DNA of 39,568 nucleotides from an uncultured Clostridium sp. (GCA_946496115.1 CAMMFK010000003.1:1-39568), one strand, 5' to 3'; counted from the stretch's first letter, positions 1-10,659 are shown. Numbers and translations: made by a program. Notes: generated by a model from the sequence alone, not told the origin.

Positions 1-1
1 A

Positions 2-1639
2 ATCATTTCTAGTAACTGTTTGGCTTGCTAGTTTTGTTTCTCTTTGTGTTTTTGATCTATTTATTTGTGCAAAATCTTCATCTGCTTCACTATTTTGCGA
101 ATCTTTTAAAAAGTTTATTCCTTCATTAACTTTGTGAGAATTAACAATAATTTCACTTTGAAGAGCTTGTCTAAAAATTTTGTTAAGTCTTATATATGGA
201 ATTCTTTTTGAATCTATTAAATCTTTTAAAACAACTCCTGGTCCAACTGATGGAAGTTGGTCTGTGTCTCCTACTAGTACAAGCTTTGTTCCTTTAAATA
301 ATGCTTTTACAACATAATTCATCAAGAATATGTCTACCATTGACATTTCATCTATTATAACTACATCTGCGTCAATTGGTGTTACATCTAAATCTGGGTC
401 AGGCTTTTCGTCTGAAACTTTTCCTATTTCCAATAGTCTATGTAATGTACTTGCCTCTTCTCCAGTTGCCTCTGTCATTCTTTTAGCGGCTCTACCGGTT
501 GGAGCACAAAGTACAACCTTCTTTACTCTTGATTTATATATATCTATAATTGTTTTTATTATAGTCGTTTTACCTGTACCAGGTCCACCGGTTATAATAC
601 ACACATTATTGTCATTAACCATTTTTACTGCTTCTACTTGTTTTTCAGATAATTCTAATGAAGTAGCTTTTTCAGTTTTTTCCAATTCCTTATTAAAGTT
701 TGATATTCTTTTTATATTATCTGCCTGCTCTAATCCTAGAATTCTTTGTGCAATATTTAACTCGGTTTTGTAATAATCAATTAAATAAATCCAAGTTTGT
801 ATGCACAATTCTGTTTTGCCATTTGTGGTAGCTATTTCTTCTCTTTCCTCTATTTTTATTTGTTCTTTTACTCTTAAATCTTTTATTCCATAAATAACAT
901 CATCTTCTGAAACTCGTAAAAGATTGGTTACAAATGTTATTAAATTTGCTTCTAATACACAACTATGTCCATTATATGTAGCTAAGTTAAGTCCATGCCT
1001 GATACCAGCGTCCACTCTCTTTAGGTTGTTTCTTTCCACACCTAAATCTAAAGCCATTTTATCTATTTGTGAAAAATCAACTTTTACGCCAAGTTCGCTT
1101 AAAACATATGGGTCATTTTCAACTGTTGATATTGTATTAGCCCCCAACTTTTTGTAAATTGTATTAGCACTTTGAGGACCTATACCAAACTTTTCTAAAA
1201 ATCCTACTATTTGCCACAACTCCCAATTAGCAACAAAACTTTCATTAATTTCTTCTGCTTTTTTCTTTGTAATACCTTTAATTTCTGTAAGTCTATTTGG
1301 ATCAGCTTTTAATACTTCAACTGTTTCTTCTCCAAACTTTTTTATTATTTTTTTTGCAGTTGCAGGACCAACTCCTTTTACAATACCATTTGACAAATAT
1401 TTTTCTAGAGCATCTAAGGTTTCGGGCATTATTTTTTCAAAAGTTTCAACTTTAAATTGGTCCCCATAATCTGGATGAGTAACAAATTTTCCAATGATTT
1501 TAAGGCTATCACCTTTTTGTACAAAAGGTAAATAGCCTACTATAGTTGTATCAGCTGACTCCATATCAAATGTAGCAATTGTATATCCGTTTGTTTCGTT
1601 TTTATATATTATATCTTGTACAGTTCCTTTAAGCTCCAT
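2..1639 (-). CDS. recD2: ATP-dependent RecD2-like DNA helicase (SF1), 3' end truncated by window edge
   Basis: Not in the ORF track (open at the left edge). Manual translation from ATG at 1639 gives MELKGTVQDIIYKNETNGYTIATFD..., HhH-like GIVKGVGPATAKKII, Walker A ITGGPGTGKTTIIKTI, and DEMSMVD / VGDTDQLPSVGPG motifs; open through position 2. Confidence 0.93.
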   Translation of the reverse strand, partial: MELKGTVQDIIYKNETNGYTIATFDMESADTTIVGYLPFVQKGDSLKIIGKFVTHPDYGDQFKVETFEKIMPETLDALEKYLSNGIVKGVGPATAKKIIKKFGEETVEVLKADPNRLTEIKGITKKKAEEINESFVANWELWQIVGFLEKFGIGPQSANTIYKKLGANTISTVENDPYVLSELGVKVDFSQIDKMALDLGVERNNLKRVDAGIRHGLNLATYNGHSCVLEANLITFVTNLLRVSEDDVIYGIKDLRVKEQIKIEEREEIATTNGKTELCIQTWIYLIDYYKTELNIAQRILGLEQADNIKRISNFNKELEKTEKATSLELSEKQVEAVKMVNDNNVCIITGGPGTGKTTIIKTIIDIYKSRVKKVVLCAPTGRAAKRMTEATGEEASTLHRLLEIGKVSDEKPDPDLDVTPIDADVVIIDEMSMVDIFLMNYVVKALFKGTKLVLVGDTDQLPSVGPGVVLKDLIDSKRIPYIRLNKIFRQALQSEIIVNSHKVNEGINFLKDSQNSEADEDFAQINRSKTQRETKLASQTVTRND

Positions 1640-1663
1640 TTTTTCCTTTCTTTTCTTTAGGAA

Positions 1664-1694
1664 TTTTACGTTTTGGACGGACCAAAACGTAAAA
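1664..1694. repeat. Perfect 13-bp palindrome (REP-like hairpin)
   Basis: ttttacgttttgg-acgga-ccaaaacgtaaaa between the cyclophilin stop and the recD2 start; no T-run, so not a canonical terminator. Confidence 0.8.
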
Positions 1695-1698
1695 TATT

Positions 1699-2637
1699 TT
1701 AATATCCGTACATTTGAGACATATACCATGAATTTATATCAAATGGTTCTCTTGTTTCTGGCATACCATAATTAATACCATAAGTTTCAACTCTAATACT
1801 TGTTATTACTGGTGGGTTTACTGGTCTATCTTGAGTAAGTTCACTGTTTGAATCTGTTTGTGTTTCTCTTGTTTCTACTTCTACATTAGCAATTTTATCT
1901 ACTACATCCATGCCTTCTGTAACCTTACCAAATGCTGCATATAATCCATCTAGACTATCTGTCGAATCTTCGGTTGTTATGAAGAATTGGCATGATGCTG
2001 AATTATATCCTTCTGTTGCTAAACTAGCACTATAACTACTATAGTCACTTCTTGCCATTGAAATAACTCCTCTTTCATGTTTTAGAGTATTATCATTATT
2101 TCCATTAGCAATGAATTCACCTGTTATTGTGTATTCTTCATCAGAGTCCTGTCCTAAATCTTTTAGAGTAGCATTTCCTGTTCCATCTCCATTAGGATCT
2201 CCACCTTGTATCATGAAATCTGGTATAGTTCTATGAAATGTAAGTCCATCATAAAATCCATTATTAGCTAAAGCTATAAAATTTGCTACTGTTTCTGGTG
2301 CATAATTTGGATAAAGTTCTACTTTTATTGTTCCAAAGTTTTCTACTTCTATTGTAGCAAGCGGATTTTGTACATAAAAGTTTTGCTTTTTTATTATTGT
2401 ATTAGTAACATATGCTATTAATCCTAAAACTAGTATTATTGCTATAATGGTTGCTACAAATTTGATTTTTGTATATTCTCTATTATTTTCAGAAGTTTTA
2501 GCTTTTTCTGACTTTTTATTTGCTTTTTCTAGTTTAGCTTTTGCCTTTGCTTCTTTTTTCTCTGCTTTTGAAATTTTAGTTTTTGCGTTTACTTTCTCTT
2601 CATTTTTTGTTTCATTCTTTTTTGTATCTTTACTCAT
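1699..2637 (-). CDS. Cyclophilin-type peptidyl-prolyl cis-trans isomerase with Lys/Glu/Ala-rich N-terminus and TM anchor
   Basis: GFYDGLTFHRTIPDFMIQGGDPNGDGTG, CQFFITT, LDGLYAAFGKVTEGMDVVDKI; one TM segment (IIAIILVLGLIAYV). Confidence 0.93.
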   Translation of the reverse strand: MSKDTKKNETKNEEKVNAKTKISKAEKKEAKAKAKLEKANKKSEKAKTSENNREYTKIKFVATIIAIILVLGLIAYVTNTIIKKQNFYVQNPLATIEVENFGTIKVELYPNYAPETVANFIALANNGFYDGLTFHRTIPDFMIQGGDPNGDGTGNATLKDLGQDSDEEYTITGEFIANGNNDNTLKHERGVISMARSDYSSYSASLATEGYNSASCQFFITTEDSTDSLDGLYAAFGKVTEGMDVVDKIANVEVETRETQTDSNSELTQDRPVNPPVITSIRVETYGINYGMPETREPFDINSWYMSQMYGY

Positions 2638-2743
2638 AATATGTATCCTTCCTTGTCTTTTACATCCTCTTTTAACAAAAGTATTCTATCACAAGAATTT
2701 AGTTTTATCAACTCTTTAAAGTTGAAAAAGAATTAAATTCTTT

Positions 2744-3808
2744 TTACCCAATCAAATTATCAAACAGGAACTGTTCCTGCATTCTTTTTAATGACCTTTT
2801 TATAGTTCTAGCTCTTATTTCTCCAATACCATCAACAGCATCTAATTCTTCAATATTTGCTTGTAATAAATTTTGAAAAGATTTAAACTTTTTAACTAAA
2901 TTATCCACTATATTACTTGGCATTCTTGGAATTTTACTAAGTATTCTATATCCTCTTGTATATACACTAACTTCATCATAACTGTCTTGAGCTGTAAATC
3001 CAAGTGCTTTAGCAATATTTGTTGAAATCATAAGTTCTTCATGTGTCATATTTTGTATTTTTTCTAATGCTTTATCTGCATTTTTGCCTTTAACATAGTC
3101 TTTTATAATTAGCCCAACTTCTTCATTTATGCCGTCTGTTAATTCTTCTAATTGCATTTCTATTAGTCTTCCATCAGTACCAAGCTCATAGATTGCTCTT
3201 TCAACTTCATCAACCACTTGCATAAGCATTCCTGCTCTTTGCAATGTTTCTATAACAATTTGAAGTGTAACAATATCATTAAATTCATATTCATTAAGTA
3301 AGTTAAGCCTATTGTCCAATACTTTTTTATATTTTTCAACTGTTTGAAGAGCTTGATTTGCTTCTGATGCTACTCTTGATGTGTCTTCTAATACATAACG
3401 ATTGTTTCCTTGATAAATTGTTATTATTCCTCTTCTTTGAGAAATACTAATTACAATATTTCCTGTTTGTTTTGCAACACGTTCAGCTGTTCTATGCCTT
3501 GTACCTGTTTCTTGAGTAGGAATTGATTGTGGAGGAACTAATTGAGTATTGGCAAATAATATTTTTTTCAAATCTGAACTTAGTATAATTGCTCCATCCA
3601 TTTTGGCTAATTCGTAAAGTCTTGCAGATGTGTAATCAACATCAATATTGAATCCACCATCAACTAAATCCATTACTTCTTTGTTTTCGCCAATTACTAT
3701 TAATGCACCAGTTTTGGCTTTTAATATATTTTCTAGACCTTCTCTAATAGGTGTACCCGGTGCTATAAGTTTTAAAATGTTAATAAAATCATTTTCTTTA
3801 ATTGCCAT
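2744..3808 (-). CDS. disA: DNA integrity scanning diadenylate cyclase DisA
   Basis: DAC domain motifs MDGAIILSSD and TGTRHRTAERVAKQTG; C-terminal HhH (LDAVDGIGEIRARTI); adjacent to radA. Confidence 0.96.
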   Translation of the reverse strand: MAIKENDFINILKLIAPGTPIREGLENILKAKTGALIVIGENKEVMDLVDGGFNIDVDYTSARLYELAKMDGAIILSSDLKKILFANTQLVPPQSIPTQETGTRHRTAERVAKQTGNIVISISQRRGIITIYQGNNRYVLEDTSRVASEANQALQTVEKYKKVLDNRLNLLNEYEFNDIVTLQIVIETLQRAGMLMQVVDEVERAIYELGTDGRLIEMQLEELTDGINEEVGLIIKDYVKGKNADKALEKIQNMTHEELMISTNIAKALGFTAQDSYDEVSVYTRGYRILSKIPRMPSNIVDNLVKKFKSFQNLLQANIEELDAVDGIGEIRARTIKRSLKRMQEQFLFDNLIG

Positions 3809-3822
3809 TTTGCAAGCCTTCC

Positions 3823-5190
3823 TTATTTTATCTCAACTGCTCTTAAAGCATCATTAATATTTCTAACACCTATTATATCTAAATTATACTTATTTTTCAA
3901 TAGTTTTTTGTTATTTTCTGGTATTATGCACCTTTTAAATCCTAGTCTTTCTATTTCTTTTAATCTTTTATCTATTAAATTTACACTCCTTATTTCTCCA
4001 GTAAGTCCAACTTCTCCAATAACAGCTATATCTTTAGGTATACTAATGTTCTTAAAGCTTGATGCTACAACTAATGCAATGCCTAAATCTGCCGCCGGTT
4101 CATTTATTCTCATTCCACTCACAACATTTAAGTAAACATCTTGGTTACCGAGCGCTAGGTTTGCCCTTTTTTCTAACACTGCTATTAATAATGCCAGTTT
4201 ATTAAAATCCACGCCATTTGCAGTCCTTTTAGGTATACCATAAACACTCATTGTAGTTAGTGCTTGTACTTCTACTAAAAGTGGTCTTGTACCTTCTATT
4301 GTACATATTATAACTGAACCAGAATATTTGTCTTCTCCCTCTGAAATAAGTATTGATGAAGGATTTGTTACTTCTATCATTCCTTCGTTTTGCATTTCAA
4401 ACATGCCTACTTCATTAGTAGAACCAAATCTATTTTTTACGCTTCTAACAATTCTGTATGAAAAATATCTTTCACCTTCTATGTATAAAACCGTATCAAC
4501 CATATGTTCCAAAACTCTTGGTCCTGCTATATTTCCATCTTTAGTTACGTGTCCAATTATAATTGTAGTTATTTGATTTTGTTTACAAACTCTCATTATT
4601 CTTGAAGTTATTTCTCTTACTTGGCTTACAGTTCCCGGAGCTGAGGTTATTTCTGAAGAATACATTGTTTGAATAGAGTCTATTACTACAAGTTTTGGAT
4701 CCATAGATGTAATTTCTGTATCTATTGCATCAATATCAGTTTCACCCAAAAACATAATATTATCACTATTTATGCCCAATCTATCTGCTCTTAGTTTAAC
4801 CTGTTCTGCTGACTCTTCTCCTGAAACGTATAAAACTTTTGAATCTTCACCTAAGCAAGCTATTTTATTACATAATTGTAAAATTAGTGTAGATTTACCA
4901 ATACCAGGTTCGCCACCAACCAAGACTAAAGAGCCTTTGACTAAACCTCCTCCTAAAACTCTGTCTAGTTCTTGGTACCCAGTTTGAACTCTTATAGCTT
5001 CTTTGCCTTCTACATTTTTAAGCAAAGTTGGTTTTGCTGCTGTTTTTTGCTTTCCATCTGTTCCTACTACTTTTTGCTCTTTTTCTTCATAAAATGTATT
5101 CCACTCATTACAGGCTGGACATTTGCCCAGCCATTTTGGTGATTCATATCCACATGAGCTACAAACAAAAATTGTCTTTGCTTTCGCCAT
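3823..5190 (-). CDS. radA: DNA repair protein RadA (ORF track extends to 5199; ATG at 5190 has the better-placed RBS AAAGG)
   Basis: N-terminal CXXC zinc motif CSSCGYESPKWLGKCPACNEW; GGEPGIGKSTL; KNRFGSTNEVGMFEM; Lon-like C-terminal domain. Confidence 0.96.
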   Translation of the reverse strand: MAKAKTIFVCSSCGYESPKWLGKCPACNEWNTFYEEKEQKVVGTDGKQKTAAKPTLLKNVEGKEAIRVQTGYQELDRVLGGGLVKGSLVLVGGEPGIGKSTLILQLCNKIACLGEDSKVLYVSGEESAEQVKLRADRLGINSDNIMFLGETDIDAIDTEITSMDPKLVVIDSIQTMYSSEITSAPGTVSQVREITSRIMRVCKQNQITTIIIGHVTKDGNIAGPRVLEHMVDTVLYIEGERYFSYRIVRSVKNRFGSTNEVGMFEMQNEGMIEVTNPSSILISEGEDKYSGSVIICTIEGTRPLLVEVQALTTMSVYGIPKRTANGVDFNKLALLIAVLEKRANLALGNQDVYLNVVSGMRINEPAADLGIALVVASSFKNISIPKDIAVIGEVGLTGEIRSVNLIDKRLKEIERLGFKRCIIPENNKKLLKNKYNLDIIGVRNINDALRAVEIK

Positions 5191-5206
5191 TTTCAACATC
5201 CTTTCT

Positions 5207-5455
5207 TTTTACGATGGGGACGGTCCTTTTTGTAAAATATTTTCTAACAAAGCCACAATATACATTCTTTCCTATTTTACTTCGCGGTTCGTTCGCAAAA
5301 TGCTCACTCAGCGCTCGCACGTTCTCACTTCGCTACAGAGAACAAGACACAATTGAGTATTTTGCTGTCCGCTCCATTTCACTAAAATGGAAAGAAGTAT
5401 ATTGTGTGCTTTAAATATATATTATTTTATAAAAAGGACCGTCCCCATCGTAAAA
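5207..5455. repeat. MITE/REP-like intergenic element A: outer 32-bp inverted repeat (1 mismatch) plus nested inner inverted repeat and GC-rich core
   Basis: Left arm 5207-5238 ttttacgatggggacggtcctttttgtaaaat; right arm 5424-5455 is its reverse complement except one base. Inner IR cacaatatacattctttcctatttta (from 5254) vs taaaatggaaagaagtatattgtg (5383-5406). Confidence 0.85.
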
Positions 5456-7438
5456 TTAGTATTCCTTATTTCCATTTTTCAAAAATACAAGCAATTCTAT
5501 AAATACTGCATGTGACCAAGCAAGACCAATAACCCATTTTTCATTCAAATCACTATTTGATTGTTCTGCTAAGAATCCTTGTGGGGTAGCGCTTTGTACT
5601 ATAAAGTTCAAGCATTCATTTGCTTTTTTATCATCACCAGCAGCATGGAAATATAGTCCCATCCAGCCTGTTGCAATTATCCAAGGATTATTACCGCCAA
5701 GATATCCATCTCCTTGGTATCTTAAATAACCACCTGAATATGTTCTTAATGTCATATTTATTTGGTCTACTGTGTTTTGTACAAATTTATCCTTTAAATC
5801 AAAAACTCTATATGGAAAGATAGATGCTATAACACTTATATCTACGAGTCTATCTATTGTATTTCTTAGCAATACATTCATTTTTTTATCTACTAAATTA
5901 TCTAAAATGTACTTTTTTGTATCTCTTTTATATTCTTCTAATTTCTTTTTGCATTTTAAGATGTCGTCTTGTTTTAATCTGTTCTTGTCAAACAAATCAT
6001 ATACTTCATCATAAGTTTTTATCATTGAGTCAAATGCTGAATATATTGCAGATAATGAATATAAATGTATTCCTTCTGTATTTTCCCATAAGTCATAGCT
6101 TGGATGTTTGTATATTTCGTCTCTTTCTTTATAGTTGTAATCTTTTTCTAGTTCCATTCTAACTTTATCTTCTGTTTCTTCTTTACCTAAAATATAGTCC
6201 ATATATTTTTCAAGGAATTTTGCCCCCTTTTCTAGCATTTTTAAATTATCTTTTAAAAATTTAGTATCTTTCTTTCCCGTCTTTCTTGCCATAACTAGAA
6301 AATGTCTATATGCACCATAAACTACTGTTGCTGTTTCATCTATTTGGTATCCCCAGCAAGGCGCTAGTCTTCCATCTGTATAAAATCTTTGCTCCCACAT
6401 TCCATTTTTTTCTTGTGTTTTTCTTAAAAAGTTTTCATACAACTTTTTGGACATGTTTTCAAATCCTATAAAATCTAAAGCTTTATATACTAATACAGAA
6501 TCTCTAGGCCAGCAATATGCATATCTTCCTGATTTATCTCTTTCTTCATCAACTTCAACAGAAGCAGAAATTCCACCAGTTCTTTCATTTATTAATAATG
6601 CCATAAGTAAAATAGTTCTTTTATATATTTGAATTATTTTATTCATATAATCAGATCCATCTGGCTTTAGATTTAATGTATCATGTTCTTCAACATATTT
6701 TTTCCAATGTTTTATTACCTTGTTTATTTCTTTATTTACATCTATTCTTCTAACTTTTTCTATTTGTTCTTGTATTTCAGTTAGGCTATCATCCCCTGAT
6801 GAAATATATATGTACATGTAAAACTCTCTTGTTTCGCCTGGTTTAATTACACCTAAATCATAACTTATTGCACTGTCAGCACTCATACCAATGTAATCTT
6901 TATCATAAATATTTCCTGATTTGATATTACTATCTACATTATTTAACTGATGACTATATAATTTCTCTTTAGAAAAAGTTGCACAAGTATAATTGTGGCT
7001 GTATTGTATTAAGGCATTATCTGAAATCATACCACCAGCAGTATTGTTATATGATGAAAATACTTTCGAATGTACTAGAAATTTTAAGTCTAAATCTATG
7101 GTATTGTCATTTTTAAAAACATATTTTTTTAGTAAAATATCTTGGCTTATCATTGCACAATCTATTTGCTTTACTTTTAGGTTAAAGTAAGTATTTTCAA
7201 TATCAGTAACTAATACATTTGTATTATCTTCATAGTGTTGATCATATCTGTTATTTACGTCATTATGTAAATATATGATATTAGAATCATTTATTTTTAC
7301 TCCAATATGATAAAAATCTGAATATTGCATATAGTCTGGAGAAGGATAATATAATCTTAGTAATTCTCCATATTTGCTAAATGTAGCAATTAAATCTTTG
7401 TTACCTATAAATGCATCATTGTAATACTTTTTCTTCAT
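5456..7438 (-). CDS. Glycoside hydrolase family 15-like (glucoamylase-type) protein
   Basis: 660 aa; EERDKSGRYAYCWPRDSVLVYKALDFIG, YDLWENTEGIHLYSLSAIYSAF, GGYLRYQGDGYLGGNNPWIIATGW typical of GH15. Confidence 0.85.
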   Translation of the reverse strand: MKKKYYNDAFIGNKDLIATFSKYGELLRLYYPSPDYMQYSDFYHIGVKINDSNIIYLHNDVNNRYDQHYEDNTNVLVTDIENTYFNLKVKQIDCAMISQDILLKKYVFKNDNTIDLDLKFLVHSKVFSSYNNTAGGMISDNALIQYSHNYTCATFSKEKLYSHQLNNVDSNIKSGNIYDKDYIGMSADSAISYDLGVIKPGETREFYMYIYISSGDDSLTEIQEQIEKVRRIDVNKEINKVIKHWKKYVEEHDTLNLKPDGSDYMNKIIQIYKRTILLMALLINERTGGISASVEVDEERDKSGRYAYCWPRDSVLVYKALDFIGFENMSKKLYENFLRKTQEKNGMWEQRFYTDGRLAPCWGYQIDETATVVYGAYRHFLVMARKTGKKDTKFLKDNLKMLEKGAKFLEKYMDYILGKEETEDKVRMELEKDYNYKERDEIYKHPSYDLWENTEGIHLYSLSAIYSAFDSMIKTYDEVYDLFDKNRLKQDDILKCKKKLEEYKRDTKKYILDNLVDKKMNVLLRNTIDRLVDISVIASIFPYRVFDLKDKFVQNTVDQINMTLRTYSGGYLRYQGDGYLGGNNPWIIATGWMGLYFHAAGDDKKANECLNFIVQSATPQGFLAEQSNSDLNEKWVIGLAWSHAVFIELLVFLKNGNKEY

Positions 7439-7455
7439 TTGAATTTACTCCTTTT

Positions 7456-9111
7456 TTATTTATTTTGCATAATCTCAATAATTTGTTTTCTTAAATCGTT
7501 TACTCTGTTATTCAATTTTACCATATCGTCATCATAATTAGAAGATAATCTAATATTTTCTTTTAAATTATGCTTCATTTCTTCTATTTCGCTTTCCAAA
7601 GCATCCATTTTATCTAATATATCAATTCTTTGTTTTTGTTTATTAGCAGGATTTACACAATGTTGACATTTTTCTAATGTGCTGTCTAAACTATATGTTT
7701 CTCCGTATTTAGGTATTGTTACTCCTATATTTGTTGTTTCTTCTATTTTTTGCTTTAATACATCTTGTGAATGTGGCTCACCATGTACTAAAAATATGTG
7801 TTCTGGCATTTTACTTGTAAATGAATATACAAAGTTTAGTAGCCATTCTTGGTCTGCATGTCCAGAATATCCTTCTATATATTCAATTCTGGCCTTTACA
7901 GCAAATTCCTCACCAAGTATTTTTACCTTTTTTTCACCATCAACTATTCTTCTTCCTAGTGTTCCGGGAGCTTGATATCCAACAAAAAGTATAGTACTTT
8001 TTGGGTTCCATATATTGTGTTTTAAATGATGTTTTATTCTGCCTACATCACACATACCACTTGCAGAAATAATTATACATGGCTCGTCTGATTCATTTAA
8101 AGCTTTTGATTCTTCTACAGTTTGTGTAAATGTTAGTCCAGGAAAATCTAGTGGATTATCTCCTCTTTTAATAAATTCCTGTATTTCAGGTTTGAACAAA
8201 TCCATATTTGCTCTAAATACTTCTGTTGCAGATGTAGCAAGTGGGCTATCTACATAAACTTTTGCTTTCATAAGTGTATCATACTCTTTTGCAAAAGCCT
8301 CATCATTTTTTCTTAAGTCCTTTATTTTATCTAGTTCAAACAATATTTCTTGAGTTCTACCTACTGCAAATGATGGAATTACAACTGTTCCGCCATTTTC
8401 TAAAGTTTCTGAAACTATATCCAAAAACATAGAAGCTTTTTGATCATTTTTTAGATGTAATCTATCTCCATAAGTTGATTCCATTATTAAATAATCTGCA
8501 TTTTCAATCATTGTTGGGCTTGAAAGTAAAGGTATATCATTATTCCCTATATCTCCACTAAACACAAGCTTTTTAGTTTCTCCATTTTCTGTAATCCATA
8601 TTTCAATTATGCTTGAGCCAAGCATATGACCAGCATCATTAAATCTTACTGAAATATTATCATCTATTTTAATAATCTCATCATATTTTACAGGTATAAA
8701 TAGCTCCATTGAACTTTCTGCATCTTCTACTGTGTAAAGTGGTTCTATTGGCTTTTGACCATTTCTTTTCCTCTTTTTATTTTTTATTTCATTTTCTGAT
8801 TCTTGTATATGACCACTATCTGGAAGCATTATAGAGCATAAATCTCTACTTGCTTTTGTTGCATATATTGGCTTTCTATATCCTTCTTTATAAAGTTTTG
8901 GTATTCTTCCTGAATGGTCTATGTGTGCATGAGTTAAAAGCATAAAATCTATTGTATTTATATCATAATCAAAAGGTTCATCATTTAAAATTTCCTCTTC
9001 ATATTTACCTTGATGTAACCCACAATCTACTAAAAATCTTTTTCCTGCACCTTCTACTAAAAAGTTTGATCCAGTAACAGTTTCTGTTGCTCCTAAAAAA
9101 GTAACTTTCAT
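7456..9111 (-). CDS. MBL-fold beta-CASP ribonuclease/RNA-processing exonuclease family protein with C-terminal coiled coil
   Basis: TEDGS-like GATETVTGSNFLVE, HAHIDHSGRIP, SGDIGNNDIPLL, SFAVGRTQEIL, SGMCDVGRIKHHL, GYSGHADQEWLL, HGEPHSQ motifs. Confidence 0.93.
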   Translation of the reverse strand: MKVTFLGATETVTGSNFLVEGAGKRFLVDCGLHQGKYEEEILNDEPFDYDINTIDFMLLTHAHIDHSGRIPKLYKEGYRKPIYATKASRDLCSIMLPDSGHIQESENEIKNKKRKRNGQKPIEPLYTVEDAESSMELFIPVKYDEIIKIDDNISVRFNDAGHMLGSSIIEIWITENGETKKLVFSGDIGNNDIPLLSSPTMIENADYLIMESTYGDRLHLKNDQKASMFLDIVSETLENGGTVVIPSFAVGRTQEILFELDKIKDLRKNDEAFAKEYDTLMKAKVYVDSPLATSATEVFRANMDLFKPEIQEFIKRGDNPLDFPGLTFTQTVEESKALNESDEPCIIISASGMCDVGRIKHHLKHNIWNPKSTILFVGYQAPGTLGRRIVDGEKKVKILGEEFAVKARIEYIEGYSGHADQEWLLNFVYSFTSKMPEHIFLVHGEPHSQDVLKQKIEETTNIGVTIPKYGETYSLDSTLEKCQHCVNPANKQKQRIDILDKMDALESEIEEMKHNLKENIRLSSNYDDDMVKLNNRVNDLRKQIIEIMQNK

Positions 9112-9120
9112 AACTTCCTC

Positions 9121-10614
9121 CTAGTCAAAAATCTTGACTTTTTTTGTTTTTCTCAAATGTATGTTGCTTCCTTGTGGAAGTTTCACTTCATTTGTACTAT
9201 CTAAAATATCTCCATCATATATTTCAGAAATTAGCTTGCCATCTTGTACATTTAGTTTAACTTGCAATACTTCTATTGCAATATTTCTTGTTTCAAATAA
9301 ACTTTTTAGCAATAGGTAATCTGTTTTTGCATTATTTGAAATTGGTGTTATTATATTTTTCTCAATGCATTTTTTTATTGTATTTTGTTCTAAGTCAGAA
9401 AAGTCTATTATATTTTTCATGAATTTATTTTTGCTTACTGGTAAATATTTTAAATATCTAATTTTGTAAATATAGTCTATTAATCTATCTTTTTCGTTCA
9501 AATCATCTAAAAGTTTACTAAACTCTTTAAAAAATACCTTCTGCAAATCTTCAATTTTTAAAGTATTTACTTCTTCTGCAAATTTTATCCTATTTTCTAT
9601 TTCTTGTTTAATTTTGACAAATTCTATAGGATTTTGAAGTTTGTTATATTCTTCTATTTCATTTAAAATCCTCTGTCTTTTATTTTGTATCATTTCTTCA
9701 TAATGACTAACACTAAATATTTTTTGCTCATTTGGCAGATCTTTATTATGATTAATGTATGCATCTCTTAATTCTTTAGGATTGTTAAGCTCTTCATCTA
9801 TTTCTTTTATTTTACCAAGTAAATCTTTCTTTATTTTAGTTATGTTTTCAACATACTCTGTTCCAGCTTCCATTTCTTTAAGTTTTGCTTTGTCATTTTT
9901 CAAATTATTTGATGCAATCTCAGCTTGTTTTTCATCATATTCTAAATAAAACTTTGTTGCTATTTTTTGCATTTCTTCTAACAATTCACTTGGAACAACA
10001 TTATTTATTTTTTCTATATTACTTGATTTCAAGTTATTTACGTATTTTTCACCTAATAAAAATATTAAATCTGTATATAAAGCATTACATTCTAAACTTT
10101 CTATTTCGTTTACTATTTGTGACCAAGAAAATCCATTAAAATCTCGTATTACTTCTGAACTTGATATGCATTTTCCTATTTGCACCGCTCCTAGCATAGA
10201 CTTATCTTTTAAGCTCAAATTAGAATTGATTTTGTCTAAACCAGCTTTTATTATGCTATATAATACTACTTTTTCATTTGGGAAAAATATGACTTTTTGT
10301 TCATTATTATATTTATTATTTGGCTCTTCTTCTACTATTTTGCATCTTGACTTAGTTAATTCTTTTTCTAATTCTGAATTTGGTTTTGCTATTTCTATTT
10401 CCTTGCAATATTTTTCTACTATTTCTATTATGTTTTCTAAAAAATCTTCTTTTAAAGGTACTTCTCTTTTTACAGTTTTATAGTCATTATATGCTCCATC
10501 TATTTTATAAAACATACTAAGCAAAAGGTTTTGAGCTTCTTTATCAAACCTTTTGCTTTCACATATTTCTTCTAATTCTTCACTATAATCTTTTTGTAAA
10601 AGTTTAGACTTCAC
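9121..10614 (-). CDS. Uncharacterised coiled-coil-rich cytosolic protein (497 aa)
   Basis: Long intact ORF, 9 bp from the beta-CASP gene, on the same strand; no recognisable family motif. Confidence 0.8.
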   Translation of the reverse strand: MKSKLLQKDYSEELEEICESKRFDKEAQNLLLSMFYKIDGAYNDYKTVKREVPLKEDFLENIIEIVEKYCKEIEIAKPNSELEKELTKSRCKIVEEEPNNKYNNEQKVIFFPNEKVVLYSIIKAGLDKINSNLSLKDKSMLGAVQIGKCISSSEVIRDFNGFSWSQIVNEIESLECNALYTDLIFLLGEKYVNNLKSSNIEKINNVVPSELLEEMQKIATKFYLEYDEKQAEIASNNLKNDKAKLKEMEAGTEYVENITKIKKDLLGKIKEIDEELNNPKELRDAYINHNKDLPNEQKIFSVSHYEEMIQNKRQRILNEIEEYNKLQNPIEFVKIKQEIENRIKFAEEVNTLKIEDLQKVFFKEFSKLLDDLNEKDRLIDYIYKIRYLKYLPVSKNKFMKNIIDFSDLEQNTIKKCIEKNIITPISNNAKTDYLLLKSLFETRNIAIEVLQVKLNVQDGKLISEIYDGDILDSTNEVKLPQGSNIHLRKTKKVKIFD

Positions 10615-10659
10615 TTGGGTTCTCCTTTGTAGTTTTTTATTATATCAAAAGTATTCGAT

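Noticed and set aside
330-2719. Plus-strand ORFs such as 330..773, 924..1157 and 2447..2719
   Set aside because: They are antisense to well-supported minus-strand genes (recD2, cyclophilin), hydrophobic/Ser-Phe-rich mirror translations with no RBS or motif support.
5028-5414. Plus-strand ORFs crossing element A (5028..5414, 5123..5356)
   Set aside because: Overlap radA and the foldback repeat; the translations reflect repeat sequence, with no coding signature.
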